A stretch of 64,000 bases of DNA from NCBI GenBank assembly GCA_036971715.1, contig JAVHJL010000007.1, forward strand, positions 1 through 64,000. Direction: 5' to 3'. Origin of the DNA: Arthrobotrys musiformis (Eukaryota > Ascomycota > Orbiliomycetes > Orbiliales > Orbiliaceae). Made by a program: the position numbers and the translations under genes. Below the pieces are notes generated by a model, which saw nothing but the letters and a program-made list of their open reading frames with translations, did not search any database and was not told the DNA's origin. This document shows, piece by piece, positions 52,742 to 62,159 of this stretch. Each line of letters opens with the position of its first letter. Position 1 is the first letter of the stretch.

Positions 52742-53457
52742 TGTTATATTTTGTTTAAGTTTTTTGATAGAATTTTTAAATAAATTTAGTATTTTGCTGG
52801 TTTTTTAATTTTATTAGTTTAGATTTTTTTAGAAAGAATAATTAGTATTTAATTTAGAAATAATAAAATTATATATAGAAAATATAATATAGTTTAATAA
52901 ATAAAAAATTTATAAAATTATTCAAGTAAAATAATTGATAAATTAATTAATAGAATTCCAAAAAAAATCTAAGAATTATTATTATTTAAAAAAATTTTAA
53001 ATATATAATAAAATTTCTATATAAAAAATAAATTATATATAAAATTATTATTTATTTAGTTATTTATTATTTATTTCTTAAAAACGAATATATTGACAAA
53101 CAACAAGTTATTATATATATATGTTATAATAAATATTATATAAAAAACAAAATAAACCAATAAATTAAATTTCTATTGATTAAATAAAACTAAATATATT
53201 ATACCAAACAACACATTCTATATAATACAAAAAATAAATTCATTTTTTTTGAATGAATATTTATAAAATAAATTCATTTTTTTTGAATGAATATTTATAA
53301 AATAAATTCATTTTTTTTGAATGAATATTTATAAAATAAATAAATAAATTATGAATTAAATTTTTTTGTAGGATAAATGGAGTGTAGAATTAGAAGTATG
53401 TTTGTCGCGCCAAGCCATATGCCTAATTGGGACTAGTCATATGGTGTGGGCGTGACA
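52742..53457 (-). repeat. 5' LTR of chromovirus G3
   Basis: 716 bp, longer than its partner because of a 34-bp triplication (53231-53332) and because the partner has deletions. The outer end ...CATATGGTGTGGGCGTGACA is unmutated for ~60 bp; the inner end TGTTATATTTTGTTTAAGT is mutated. Confidence 0.88.
53231..53332. repeat. 34-bp tandem repeat, three identical copies in an LTR
   Basis: Units start at 53231, 53265 and 53299 (AAAATAAATTCATTTTTTTT...), with a partial fourth. Each contains the inverted repeat ATTCA / TGAAT around a T run. The partner LTR and the other LTRs carry a single version, so it arose after G3 inserted. Confidence 0.85.
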
Positions 53458-53462
53458 ATACA

Positions 53463-53990
53463 TATCATTAATTTTTTAAAAAATATTCATTAAAATATAA
53501 AGAAAATATTTTTAAAAATTAATAATTTATAAATTATTTTAAATATATTAATTATTTCTAAAGAAGAATTTTTGTATTCTAATTAACTCTATTCTATATA
53601 AAAAAAATTAAGTAGTCAAAATATTATAATAAATAGATTACAAAATTATAATCATTAACTAAACATAAAAAATAAAAAAAAAAGAATTTATAATTTAGAA
53701 ATTTATTAACTTATAACTATATAAATTAATTATTAAAAAATATATATTTAAAATAAATTCTTTAAACTCTTATATATATATTTTTTTGTACAAAAAAAAT
53801 TAATATACAAACAAATCACAAATAATTACAACTAAATCACAAATCAATACAAATAAGTTATAATTCAATGTAATTAAATTGTAACTCTATGCAACTAAAT
53901 TATTATTTAATACAACTAAATCACAAATTATTGCAACTGAATTGCATTAACTACATTATTTTTATTACAGTTTTTTCTGTCTTGTTTTTC
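53463..53990. other. AT-rich boundary zone
   Basis: Last part of the AT-rich block to the right of G3. No gene. It contains a degenerate 21-bp tandem repeat at 53813-53959. Composition changes sharply to normal at about 53985-53995. Confidence 0.6.
53813..53959. repeat. Degenerate 21-bp tandem repeat, about seven copies
   Basis: Units of exactly 21 bp start at 53813, 53834, 53855, 53876, 53897, 53918 and 53939; consensus about AAATCACAAATNATNNCAACT. Variation is substitution only, without indels. Confidence 0.75.
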
Positions 53991-54470
53991 CTATGCTAAC
54001 GTGTGGGCTGATAACACAGTCTAATTTATATACAACACATACGACAGACACAACACCTCTTCTATGATAGGAATTGTGTTGAAAAAAGCTGGCTTGTGAA
54101 TTGGGATTAGCCCGTTAGATGGGTCAGAAACTTGGCCTGCGGAGTTGCCAGTGCTCAGGCATGGGGTTAGGCTAACCGCTTTCGCATCCCGAACCTCGAG
54201 TCGCAACTTTGTGCCAAATTATTTGTTCTTGCCCCGCACCAAGGCTCATGTGTCCTGGATTGGAAGTATGATGTAAAATCATGACGTCGACCCCACTCAT
54301 CTTCCCTTATTTATATCCCGGACGGGGAACAACCATTGCAATTCTCTGTGTTTGCTCAGGATCGATAACTACAGCGTGAAAGTTATCAGCTTGGGTAAAC
54401 TCTAATTGGCCTCGGGAACGTCTACCTAACTTCACATATATACGATAACCTAACTCGGACACCTCACACG
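53991..54470 (+). promoter_or_regulatory. Upstream region of the SMP/C2 gene
   Basis: Normal-composition sequence between the AT-rich block and the start codon at 54471. A TATA-like TATTTATAT lies at 54308-54316, about 155 bp before the ATG. No other gene is supported here. Confidence 0.4.
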
Positions 54471-56023
54471 ATGGCTGGGCTTATCGACAAGCTGACCGCT
54501 TCTGGAGGCACCGAGTCTGCAGATTTTCTCAACGATATCGTGGAGCAGCTATGGCCCAATATCAACGTTGCCGGCTGCAGGATGGTGAAGGATATCGTGG
54601 AGCCAATGTTCGCATCCATGCTCCCAGGCCCTCTAGCTACACTTCAGTTTTCCAAGCTCGATCTCGGACCCGTCCCAATCAGAATCTCCGAGGTGGATGT
54701 CCACAGAACTGACCATAACGGCATCAAGCTCGATATGGATGTAACTTGGGAGGGGAAAAGTGATATTGATCTGACTGGGAAAATGGTACCAAAATTTGTA
54801 AGCCCGCGCCAGCAACGTTGGAATGACAGGTGCGTATCTGTGTTGTTGACAACTGTGCAAGGGTATTGAACACATTCACCTGAAAGGCAGGCTTTCAATC
54901 CTGCTTGCTCCGTTGACCAACATAATTCCTCTGGTATAAAAGTCCCCATCAAAAAATTTCCAGTGGTGCCCACGTACTTACGAAGTGTAAGATTGGAGCA
55001 GCGCAAGTTGCCTTTATCAACCCACCAGAGCTAAAACTCGACTTCACCAATGCGGCGAATATAGCCGATTGCTTCTTGGTGGACAAAGCTGTCCGGAAAG
55101 TCATCCTCAACATTATTTGTTCCATGGCTGTTCTCCCCAACCGCTACCTTGTGAAACTGGACAGCAACAACGACTACTTCAGAACCTACCTACCGCACGT
55201 CGGCGCCTTGCGCTTGACTGTGGGGAGGGCGACTAATATTACGGGGCCCAAGAAGAGTAGGGCAAAGCGGTTTTTGGATAAAATCGTTAAGGACATTCCC
55301 GATTGCTTCTGCAATGTAAAAATCGGCGCTGGGGAGGATTGGCGCACCTCTACCAAGAAGAATGATCACAACCCGGAATGGAATGAGACGCATGACTTCT
55401 TAGTCGCAGACCACGACCAAAGGATCTTCATAGACGTCCAAGACGACGACCTCGTTGGCGATGATGATGTCGGCATTGCCACAACCACTGTGAAGGACAT
55501 ATTGTTGAGCGGTGGCTCACAGGAGCTAGATATTGTCCATGATGGTGTACTAACTGACGCTAAGATCACAGTGCATGCTAAATTCTTCAACTTGGTCGAC
55601 GATGCTGGCACCCTTGCACAGGGCGAAGGCAGCGAGGGCCAGATTGTTGGACTCGCTACAGTGCTTATTGCAAGTGTACTTGGGCTTCAGGGTCAGCGTG
55701 ACGAGCTCAGCCCCAGTATCAAGGTGATATGGGGCAGCAAGGAATTCCGCACTGCGGTTAAGTCGTATAGCCCCGGTATCGACATTTTTAACCCCGCTTT
55801 CGACCAGGCCTTTCAAATTCCAATAACAGCGGACCTGTTGGTGAACCCGCCCAACTTCAAGATTGTGCTACTAAACAAGAATGGCGAGACTGGGGCTGTC
55901 GAAATCCCGTTCTCCGACATACTGAATGCCCCGGGCCTCGTCAAGGAGGATGGTTTTGATGTCGGTTCTGGGGCGATGGTGAGGGCGTCGGTCTCATTGC
56001 GCGGTTTTAAGTTGGCACATTAA
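54471..56023 (+). CDS. SMP-domain, double C2-domain protein (tricalbin/E-Syt-like)
   Basis: Exons 54471-54797, 54862-54933 and 54992-56023; 476 residues. Introns of 64 and 58 bp start GTAAGC and GTATAA and end AAG; both join in phase 0 and restore MVPKF-GIEHIHLKGRL and NIIPL-IGAAQVAFINPPELKL. Residues ~15-200 form an SMP lipid-binding domain (FLNDIVEQLWPNINVAG, SMLPGPLATLQF). C2 domain 1 is ~202-331, with acidic loops DIPDCFCNV, NPEWNETHDFLV and DVQDDDLVGDDDVG consistent with calcium binding. C2 domain 2 (~349-476) is more divergent and lacks an obvious Asp set. By family it moves lipids at membrane contact sites. No transmembrane segment is seen, unlike classical tricalbins, so attachment would rely on C2 domains or partners. 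It is the first gene beyond the RIP-mutated block and shows no RIP damage. Confidence 0.88.
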
Positions 56024-56401
56024 GTGCTACATCAGTATGAACACCCGACCGGGCTGGTTTCTAGCGAATAAATTGAGCGATGATATGATTCATCATTGTT
56101 GAGATCATGATGCAGATGTGTCAATCGCTGCAGCCTGAATCAAGGCCAACGTGCCAACACAGAACCTGGTGGTTTTCTGACCTCTTCCACTTGTTGCACC
56201 ACCAGTACGAAGATAGTGTCCATCATAGCGAATACAAAATATAAATCGCTTCATGTTATTATCATTGTTGTTGTTCTTGTTGTATGGGAATTGCTATCGG
56301 GTGACCTTGGCTATCCACTTGATCCTTTTGATTCCATTTTCTTTTTCGAACTTGAACTTGTCAGTGAACTCGGAAATATTATATAGGAAACTTACAAAAA
56401 G

Positions 56402-56404
<3 letters not shown>

Positions 56405-56433
<29 letters not shown>
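56405..56433. repeat. 29-base poly-T run
   Basis: Uninterrupted T tract about 380 bp beyond the stop of the SMP/C2 gene. Its exact length may be unreliable in sequencing. Confidence 0.9.
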
Positions 56434-56910
56434 CAATATATTGAAGCTATAAATCAATTAAAAATCGATAATAAAACAATAGCACTAATGTTTGAGTTCT
56501 CAACAAGATATTTTACCTAGAGGCTCTTCACTTTCCGCTATAGAATTCAGGTTCCTACAACACAGACGCAGTGTGTTCACAAATCATGCTACTAGTAATT
56601 TCTTTTAAAATATGCCTGGATTTGGCTTTGGAAGCTAGCAAGGTTCGATTGGCCGGCATGCCGGCATAAGCGTATTGCCAGGACATGCATCGACGTGTTC
56701 ATTGGGTCGTCTCTCGTGTAAAGTATATGTGCAGATTTTACGCTGCAGTCGCGCTCTCTCTACCCGGAGTTGATGATGCTCATCTATCGATTCTGACGCA
56801 GGAGGCCGATCCCAAGTCATTCTCGCTAGCCAAATTAATCTCACTGGGTCAATTGCCTGTAGCTTAGTGTCATTATCTGCGACCTCGTGAAATTTCGTTA
56901 CCGTATTTAT

Positions 56911-57243
56911 TTAAACATAAGAAACGTATATGTTTTATAAGGGACGTTCGATCATATAAAAAAAATACTTGTTTCAAAAATATGATTAAAAGTAAATGTA
57001 TTGATTATGAGAAATTGGGTTAGTTGACTATAGTTTTTTATATGGATTGATGTCAAGACCTTGTTATGAAGCAACTTGAAGAATTTTATTCAAGTATTTA
57101 ATATTTCGTTGGAAGGGTATATAAAATAGCCGTTAAAACTCGGTATGCAATTAATTAATATAAGAAATGTTTCAGATACAACCACCTATTGTTAGAGAAT
57201 GAAAATGGATCACTTTTACACAAGAAACGTTTCTCATATTTAA
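56911..57243. mobile_element. Candidate MITE with TTAA flanks
   Basis: 333 bp, AT-rich compared with its surroundings, bounded by TTAA at 56911-56914 and 57240-57243. Just inside, ACATAAGAAACGT (56915-56927) matches the reverse complement of 57227-57239 at 11 of 13 bases. A similar motif, ATAAGAAATGTTTC, recurs near 57162. No coding capacity. The short imperfect inverted repeats make this tentative. Confidence 0.35.
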
Positions 57244-57938
57244 GTTATTACAGTAGCTGTTGCGCGAGCCGGCCCGGACGCGGTATCAAGATCGGATTCG
57301 TGCAATTGGGCTACACCGAGTAGCCCGAAATCCCGACTATATCTAGTACGGGCTGGTTAATCGGTGCATCAGCGTCAGGGCCAATTCTTGATAACTGCCG
57401 CCCAAGTGGTTTGGTTCAGCCTAAGCGGCCATACTGCTTCTTTACAACGCAAGCTCAAGGCATTGTCGTAGAGAATAGATGGTTCCAGGTATTGATGTCC
57501 CAGAATTCCCTGGAGTGCATTAATAATGTGGGCCATTTGGTTTTCTTCGGGGCATTATAGCGCTATAGCGGCGATGGGACATTAAGGTTAGGTTTCAAAG
57601 ACCAGACGGATCAACGGATCAATGTGGTGTCTCTGAGCCCTATGAACTAAATAATGACGGTCACCTGTTTTGTATCACAGGTTTGTTAAGATCCGCATAC
57701 GGGGGGACATTGCCGCCCCCATATAGCAATCAGAGAGTCATAATGTGCATGTGAATATCGAATGGATGGTTTCTAGAGTAGGCTTGTAGACGAACACTAG
57801 CCTCGAGTCTAGGCACTAGGTAGGGGGCGCTAGACGAACGCGCCCCAATATCTCTTGATACACGTATGCACACGCTCGTTTACTCACGCACCCAATTACT
57901 CATATGCATACACCTGCTTATACATAATATAAACCGAG

Positions 57939-58736
57939 CTAATATAAACTGACGCCTAACTCTAATCCGTTCAGATAATACAGGTCCGCCACAACGTGCC
58001 CCAAACTACCCTCATAGAGCGTATAAAACGGTTCGCCGCCTAAAATCTCATCCACTGCATTATCACCAGTGCGAATGGCCATGTTAATACGCCAGAGCGA
58101 TGTGTGGTCGTTAGAGTCAATAGTCCAGACGATATTTCTCTTGCGCATTACGTCGTCAGCGAAGGTAACATTCGAGTTCCTTTGGCAGAAGCCGAGATTG
58201 AAAGGGAAGGTATCGGAATTTTCGGCAGGATATTCCTGCGAGTGGAACACCACACCGACTGTATTCGTAGAGGGGTTTGCGAAAAGATGACCATGGAATA
58301 GGTCGAATCGGGACAGTGAAATCTCACCGTTCACCCAAGTCGGAATCATCTGGAACAAATTCTCAAAATAGGTGCCGAGGGTGTTGGAAGGTAGAAAGGG
58401 TATGATTTTATTGGCGTCTTTCCCAAGTTGGCAGCGTTTTTGATCGAATACTGGGTACAAGAATCCGCGAGAATCGTCTAGGAATCTAACTGGGTGAGTT
58501 AAGTTTAGGCTCAATGTGGCGTTTCGGAACAGGGCAAGATTTCGCCGGGCTGCCGTGGCGCTTTCGGCGAGAGGTATACTCTGGGCGAATTTGGGAGCGT
58601 AGCTCTCAGTGAGAGCACAAAGGAAACCATCGCCTGGGAAGGATTGCGCAACTGTATGGGCCTTGGCGGGAGTTGGCGACAGAGGTATGGGAGTGACTGC
58701 TGCTACCAGCACAAAGACCAAAAATAACGAGTGCAT
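57939..58736 (-). CDS. Secreted protein of unknown function
   Basis: 265 residues in one exon. The N-terminus (MHSLFLVFVLVAAVTPIP...) is a signal peptide with likely cleavage after AKA (~26), leaving about 239 mature residues. It has three cysteines (FLCALTES, QKRCQLG, GFCQRNS) and N-glycosylation sequons (NATL, NLTH, NVTF), consistent with passage through the secretory pathway. No catalytic motif, transmembrane segment or GPI signal was seen, and I do not recognise the family. It lies 3.5 kb beyond the AT-rich block, divergent from the UBX gene. It could be a cell-surface, wall or host-interaction protein, but nothing in the sequence decides. The ATG at 58736 is chosen because the signal peptide begins there. 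Confidence 0.82.
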   Translation of the reverse strand: MHSLFLVFVLVAAVTPIPLSPTPAKAHTVAQSFPGDGFLCALTESYAPKFAQSIPLAESATAARRNLALFRNATLSLNLTHPVRFLDDSRGFLYPVFDQKRCQLGKDANKIIPFLPSNTLGTYFENLFQMIPTWVNGEISLSRFDLFHGHLFANPSTNTVGVVFHSQEYPAENSDTFPFNLGFCQRNSNVTFADDVMRKRNIVWTIDSNDHTSLWRINMAIRTGDNAVDEILGGEPFYTLYEGSLGHVVADLYYLNGLELGVSLY

Positions 58737-59602
58737 TATTGGTGAGAGATGAGGGGTGGGTTAGTCTGCTGTTTATCTAACTTTAGGGTGCCGGGAAGCT
58801 GTTTTGTACTTAAGTACTGAGGCATGTGGGTGCAAGAGCGCCGCACATACTCTCTCATGAGCTCACCGTGGAGTATCCATATTAACTTGCCTCCTGTCCA
58901 GGGATACATTAATTGTAGATTGCATCCGTTTTGCTCCTTCCCCTTTCCGTTAACTATTATTGAAATTAGTTTCCGTATGTTATTTATGCATGTGCGTACT
59001 TATATTACTCGCCGTTGTGCTTTTGGTATGAGTATATCAGAATACCCATTTCCAATAACCGCATTGACTTAGGGCTTATTCGTAGTATTTCGCTATTTTG
59101 GTGGGTTCAAATATATTTATTTACGCCCAATCGCCCAAAGGCGTCTGCATGAAAGCTTTGTTGGATATTTCGCGTTGTTATCAACCTTTTGTGTTACATC
59201 GGTGTTAAAGCGAGACACTCGGTGTTATTTGATATCCTAGCCCTGTCAATAGGCTTTATGATCGGGAGGAAGAAGGATTCAAGAATAAGAGAGTACATAT
59301 GTAGGTGCTGTAGCTAGCCACGCACTTGAGTTCTCAAACACCTTATAGATACTTCCGTAAATAGGTGGGGCTAGTATAGAGGGCCTTCTAGCGAGCCGTG
59401 AGGGCTCGCGCTCTCACGTGCCGTTACCTTTGTATGATGCACTTTGAAGGGAGTGGCTCTGAATTCAACTGACACACCCATTCACAAAACGCTCGCATCT
59501 TGCGCATGCTAGTTGTCCCCACAACAAGAAACACCGCATAGCGTCCATCAGACACAACCAGCAACCATTATTAAACGATAAGACTTCGTTCGACGACACA
59601 AT
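58737..59602. promoter_or_regulatory. Divergent promoter region between the secreted-protein and UBX genes
   Basis: 866 bp between two divergent start codons. It contains a perfect 7-bp inverted repeat GCGAGCC-GTGAG-GGCTCGC (59391-59409). No reliable gene. Specific promoter elements could not be assigned. Confidence 0.4.
59391..59409. other. Perfect inverted repeat
   Basis: GCGAGCC and GGCTCGC around a 5-base loop, ~195 bp before the UBX start codon. It could be a protein-binding palindrome or chance. Confidence 0.35.
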
Positions 59603-60825
59603 ATGGCACAAACTGATAGAGACTTGCTGGTTGAGATGGGGTATCTCGTCCCCTCCAAAAATCCTTCTAAGGCCGACTTACGAATGTTTCGATGACGTAG
59701 GTTTGATCCCCGGCGAGTAGACCTGGCTTTGAAAAGCTCAGGCGGGCGTATGTATAAATTCCTCAAGTACAAGTCAACGGTCCCTGGAGCTAAGCCCTTG
59801 CCTCCTCCTCAAAGTGCAAGATGCCATCACGTGGCTCGGGTCTCATGAAGATACCCAGCTCGAGGATCTGGAGAAACAAAGTGGCACCGGAATGCCTGGT
59901 GCTTCGAGCTCAACTGAAACCAATGCCGAAGACGACAAGACGGCCGCCAACGTTGAGGCTAAAAGTTACAAATGCAACGACTGCGGCAAATTGTTGCGAA
60001 ATTGGGATGCTGTGCAATTCCATGCTGAAAGAACGTGAGTTTCGTTGCAGTTTGGATTTATACGAGAGTGCTCATTTCTGAATACCTGGCGCAATTAGGG
60101 AGCATCAAAATTTCGACGAGAGTGTCGAGGAAATCAAGCCCCTTACCGAGGAAGAGAAAAAGGCGAAACTCGAAGAATTGAAAGAAAGGCTGGCGGAGAA
60201 GAGGAAGCTGCAAGCTGCTGAAAGCGTTGCAGATGCTAAAAGGAATGAGGTGAGCTTCCATGTCATGGATTCTATACCGGCCATTGCCTCAACTTAACCA
60301 TGCCCCTGCTCGCTCTAGGCTATTAGGAGGAAAAAGGACCAGGAATCCGAGAAGATGAAAGAGGAACTCCGAAAAAAGGAACAACTACGGGATATAGAGC
60401 GGCGGAAACAAGAAAAGATAGACGATGCGAGAGCCAAAGCTAAAATAAAGGCTGAAATTGCTGCTACACAACAAGCCCGCCGCGAAGCGGCTGCGAACGC
60501 GAAAGCGGAACGGGAGGGCATCATATCAGCGGCTGCTAGTGTGCCCCAAGCAACTGCCGCAACCTCAACAAGCAAAGCGGCCCATACGGAAGCTCGCTTG
60601 CGATTCCAAGTATCTGGCAGACCGCCGATTACGAAGACTTTCCCCGCAGAAACCTCGTTATTCGAAGTCGCTTCGTCGCTCGCCCAAGAAACCGGGATGA
60701 CCATTGTGACTTTTACAACGACTTTCCCTCCAAGGAGAACGTACAAACTGGAAGAGCCGCTAGATTCTAGCTTGACCCTGAAAGAGGCAAACCTGACGCC
60801 ATCGGCCTCCCTCATAATTGGCTGA
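59603..60825 (+). CDS. UBA / C2H2 / coiled-coil / UBX-domain protein (Cdc48 adaptor)
   Basis: Exons 59603-59640, 59701-59747, 59815-60034, 60099-60249 and 60319-60825; 320 residues. Introns of 60, 67, 64 and 69 bp all begin GT and end AG, and joining them restores the UBA domain (LLVEMG-FDPRRVDLALKSSGG-LQDAITWL) and HAERT-EHQNFDES. UBA is ~6-45 and binds ubiquitin. A C2H2 finger is at C82, C85, H98 and H104. A long Lys/Glu/Arg coiled coil runs ~115-215. UBX is ~240-320 (RLRFQVSGRPPITKTFPAE..., then TTFPPRRTY, the Cdc48-contacting loop). By family it links ubiquitinated substrates to the Cdc48/p97 segregase, as human UBXN1 does; fungal members commonly carry this finger. The Cdc48 loop reads FPPR, one Pro more than the usual FPR. 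Confidence 0.9.
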
Positions 60826-61219
60826 ATAGGAAACGAAAGGAAAGAGTCGCAGTTGTCGTCTTTGGCAGAGATCGAAAGATTCTTTTATCCCTTAAAAAAA
60901 GTTTACTGCATAGCGTTTAAATTGGAAGTATAAATAACCAAAAGCCTCGGAGCTCATACAAGCAAATCGCCTATAAATTATAGGGCTGACTTCTGGGCTT
61001 TGGGTGCTTTCCATTCCATTAGGAGAATTTACTCGAATCTTGGGGGTAGGTCATCAATATATTGAATAAGCAACTGTAAGCTAGATAGAAGACAAAAATC
61101 AAGAACTCCATGACGTTGTTATTAGACGAGGCAAAAAGGTATCTGATTATCTACTAAGCCCCCAACAAAAGCAAAGGATTATCTACTCAAACCAGCCGGA
61201 AGGCGCGGCGCTTGATTAT
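60826..61219. other. Intergenic region between convergent genes
   Basis: 394 bp between the stop of the UBX gene and the stop of the cupredoxin gene on the other strand. It should hold both 3' UTRs and polyadenylation sites. Nothing else seen. Confidence 0.6.
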
Positions 61220-62159
61220 CTATTGTTTATAATACCCACCAGCTGCGGTAGTGGCGGCAGCGGCGGCGGCAGCGCTGGAACTAGTTGCCCAAGGGGCTGG
61301 CAGAGCACCAGGCATACCACCAAAATTGTTGACACCATATCCAGATGGGTAAGCAGCGACACCGCAAAAGCATTGACACTGGCAAGATCCACCATTGCCA
61401 CTACCATTGCCATCGACCATGGTGGCGACACCGGAAGGGGCGGCTTGAGTCTCGCTGGGGCTTCCTGCTACTAAGGTGACCGTATTGACGGGAGCAGGGG
61501 CTTCGGTTGGGGCTGCTGGAGGAACGGTGGCATCGGTTCCGTTTTGGGCAATAGCCATGGATTTAAATTGTTCGAAGGTCTTTTCTGCTGTGGGGTTGAT
61601 AGCAAAAGTCATACCCTTCCCGCAGTGGGTACCAGTCCTCTGTTTACAGTACCACCCTATTCATGAAATCAGCTTGGGTTCTATAGAAACTCCTAGGGGT
61701 AAAGCGAAACATACATGTGGCTTCTGTGGTATCGACGGTGTACTTGAATACTGGTGCCGGGACGACTGTATTGTTGGGGTTGGGCAGCAAACCTGAGTCG
61801 ATGCCGTCTGGTTTTCGGACGCATGGTTTTGCAAATGTGGATTGAGTGATGGAGTGATTTTGTTTCATAAAATGGAACTCGACAATATCGCCCACGGCAG
61901 CATGAATGAATTCAGGAGTATAAACTAGACCAGCATCTCCTCCGACGACAACCTTATGGGTCATCGGAGTAGCGCCCTCATGGACCGGGGCAGATGGGGC
62001 GACATGAACTGGAGCAGGGGTTTGGACAGCTCCCGCATTTTTCGTGCATGAAGTTGAAACGGGAGCAACGACCTCTGAGTAAGCTGCATCTGGATAGCCA
62101 TGCTGGGTACCAAAAACACCAGCGACGAGGATGGAAGCGGTGAGAATTGACTTGAACAT
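61220..62159 (-). CDS. Secreted cupredoxin-domain protein
   Basis: Exons (minus) 62159-61715 and 61656-61220; 293 residues. The 58-bp intron (61714-61657, GTATGT...ATAG) restores EAT-WWYCKQRTG. The signal peptide MFKSILTASILVAGVFG is followed by a Pro/Ala/Val-rich linker (~30-65). The cupredoxin domain is ~67-170, with the complete type-1 copper set H102 (NHS), C152 (YC), H159 (THC) and M164 (GKGM). The C-terminus has CQCQCFC, a Gly/Pro stretch and a seven-Ala run ending YYKQ. There is no hydrophobic tail, so no GPI anchor is predicted, unlike some relatives. Fungal proteins of this type (extracellular serine-rich/cupredoxin) are secreted and presumably bind copper; the physiological role is unknown. 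Confidence 0.9.

Larger units (their letters stand above)
34569..53457 (-). mobile_element. Chromovirus G3, RIP-degraded, interrupted by nested G2
   Basis: LTRs at 34569-35185 and 52742-53457 with a perfect 5-bp target duplication ATACA (34564-34568 and 53458-53462). Removing G2 and its duplication leaves about 9.35 kb. Coding strand minus, same order as G1: chromodomain/integrase ~36700-37900, RNase H ~38000-38420, reverse transcriptase ~38720-39180, protease ~39840, knuckle region ~51300. It is more saturated with transitions than G2. About 824 bp (40066-40768 plus 50305-50425) does not align by eye with G1 or G2. Confidence 0.88.
56024..57938. other. Intergenic region between the SMP/C2 gene and the secreted-protein gene
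   Basis: 1.9 kb with no supportable gene. It contains a 29-base T run (56405-56433), an AT-rich insert with weak terminal inverted repeats (56911-57243) and an inverted repeat GGGCTAC/GTAGCCC (57308-57326). The two flanking genes converge, so both 3' ends lie here. Confidence 0.6.

Noticed and set aside
53231..53340. CRISPR-like array
   Set aside because: The units are contiguous tandem repeats without spacers, inside an LTR of a eukaryotic genome.
5541..53990. Mitochondrial DNA insertion as an explanation for the extreme AT content
   Set aside because: Most of the block aligns with the LINE or the chromovirus by transition-only changes; no mitochondrial gene was seen.
54644..55006. 120-codon minus-strand frame
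   Set aside because: Lies opposite exons and introns of the SMP/C2 gene, which has strong domain support on the plus strand.
57308..57326. Inverted repeat GGGCTAC/GTAGCCC
   Set aside because: A single short palindrome in intergenic DNA with no supporting context; chance is likely.
59695..59720. tRNA B-box-like GGTTTGATCCCC
   Set aside because: It is the start of UBX exon 2 and no tRNA cloverleaf can be built around it.
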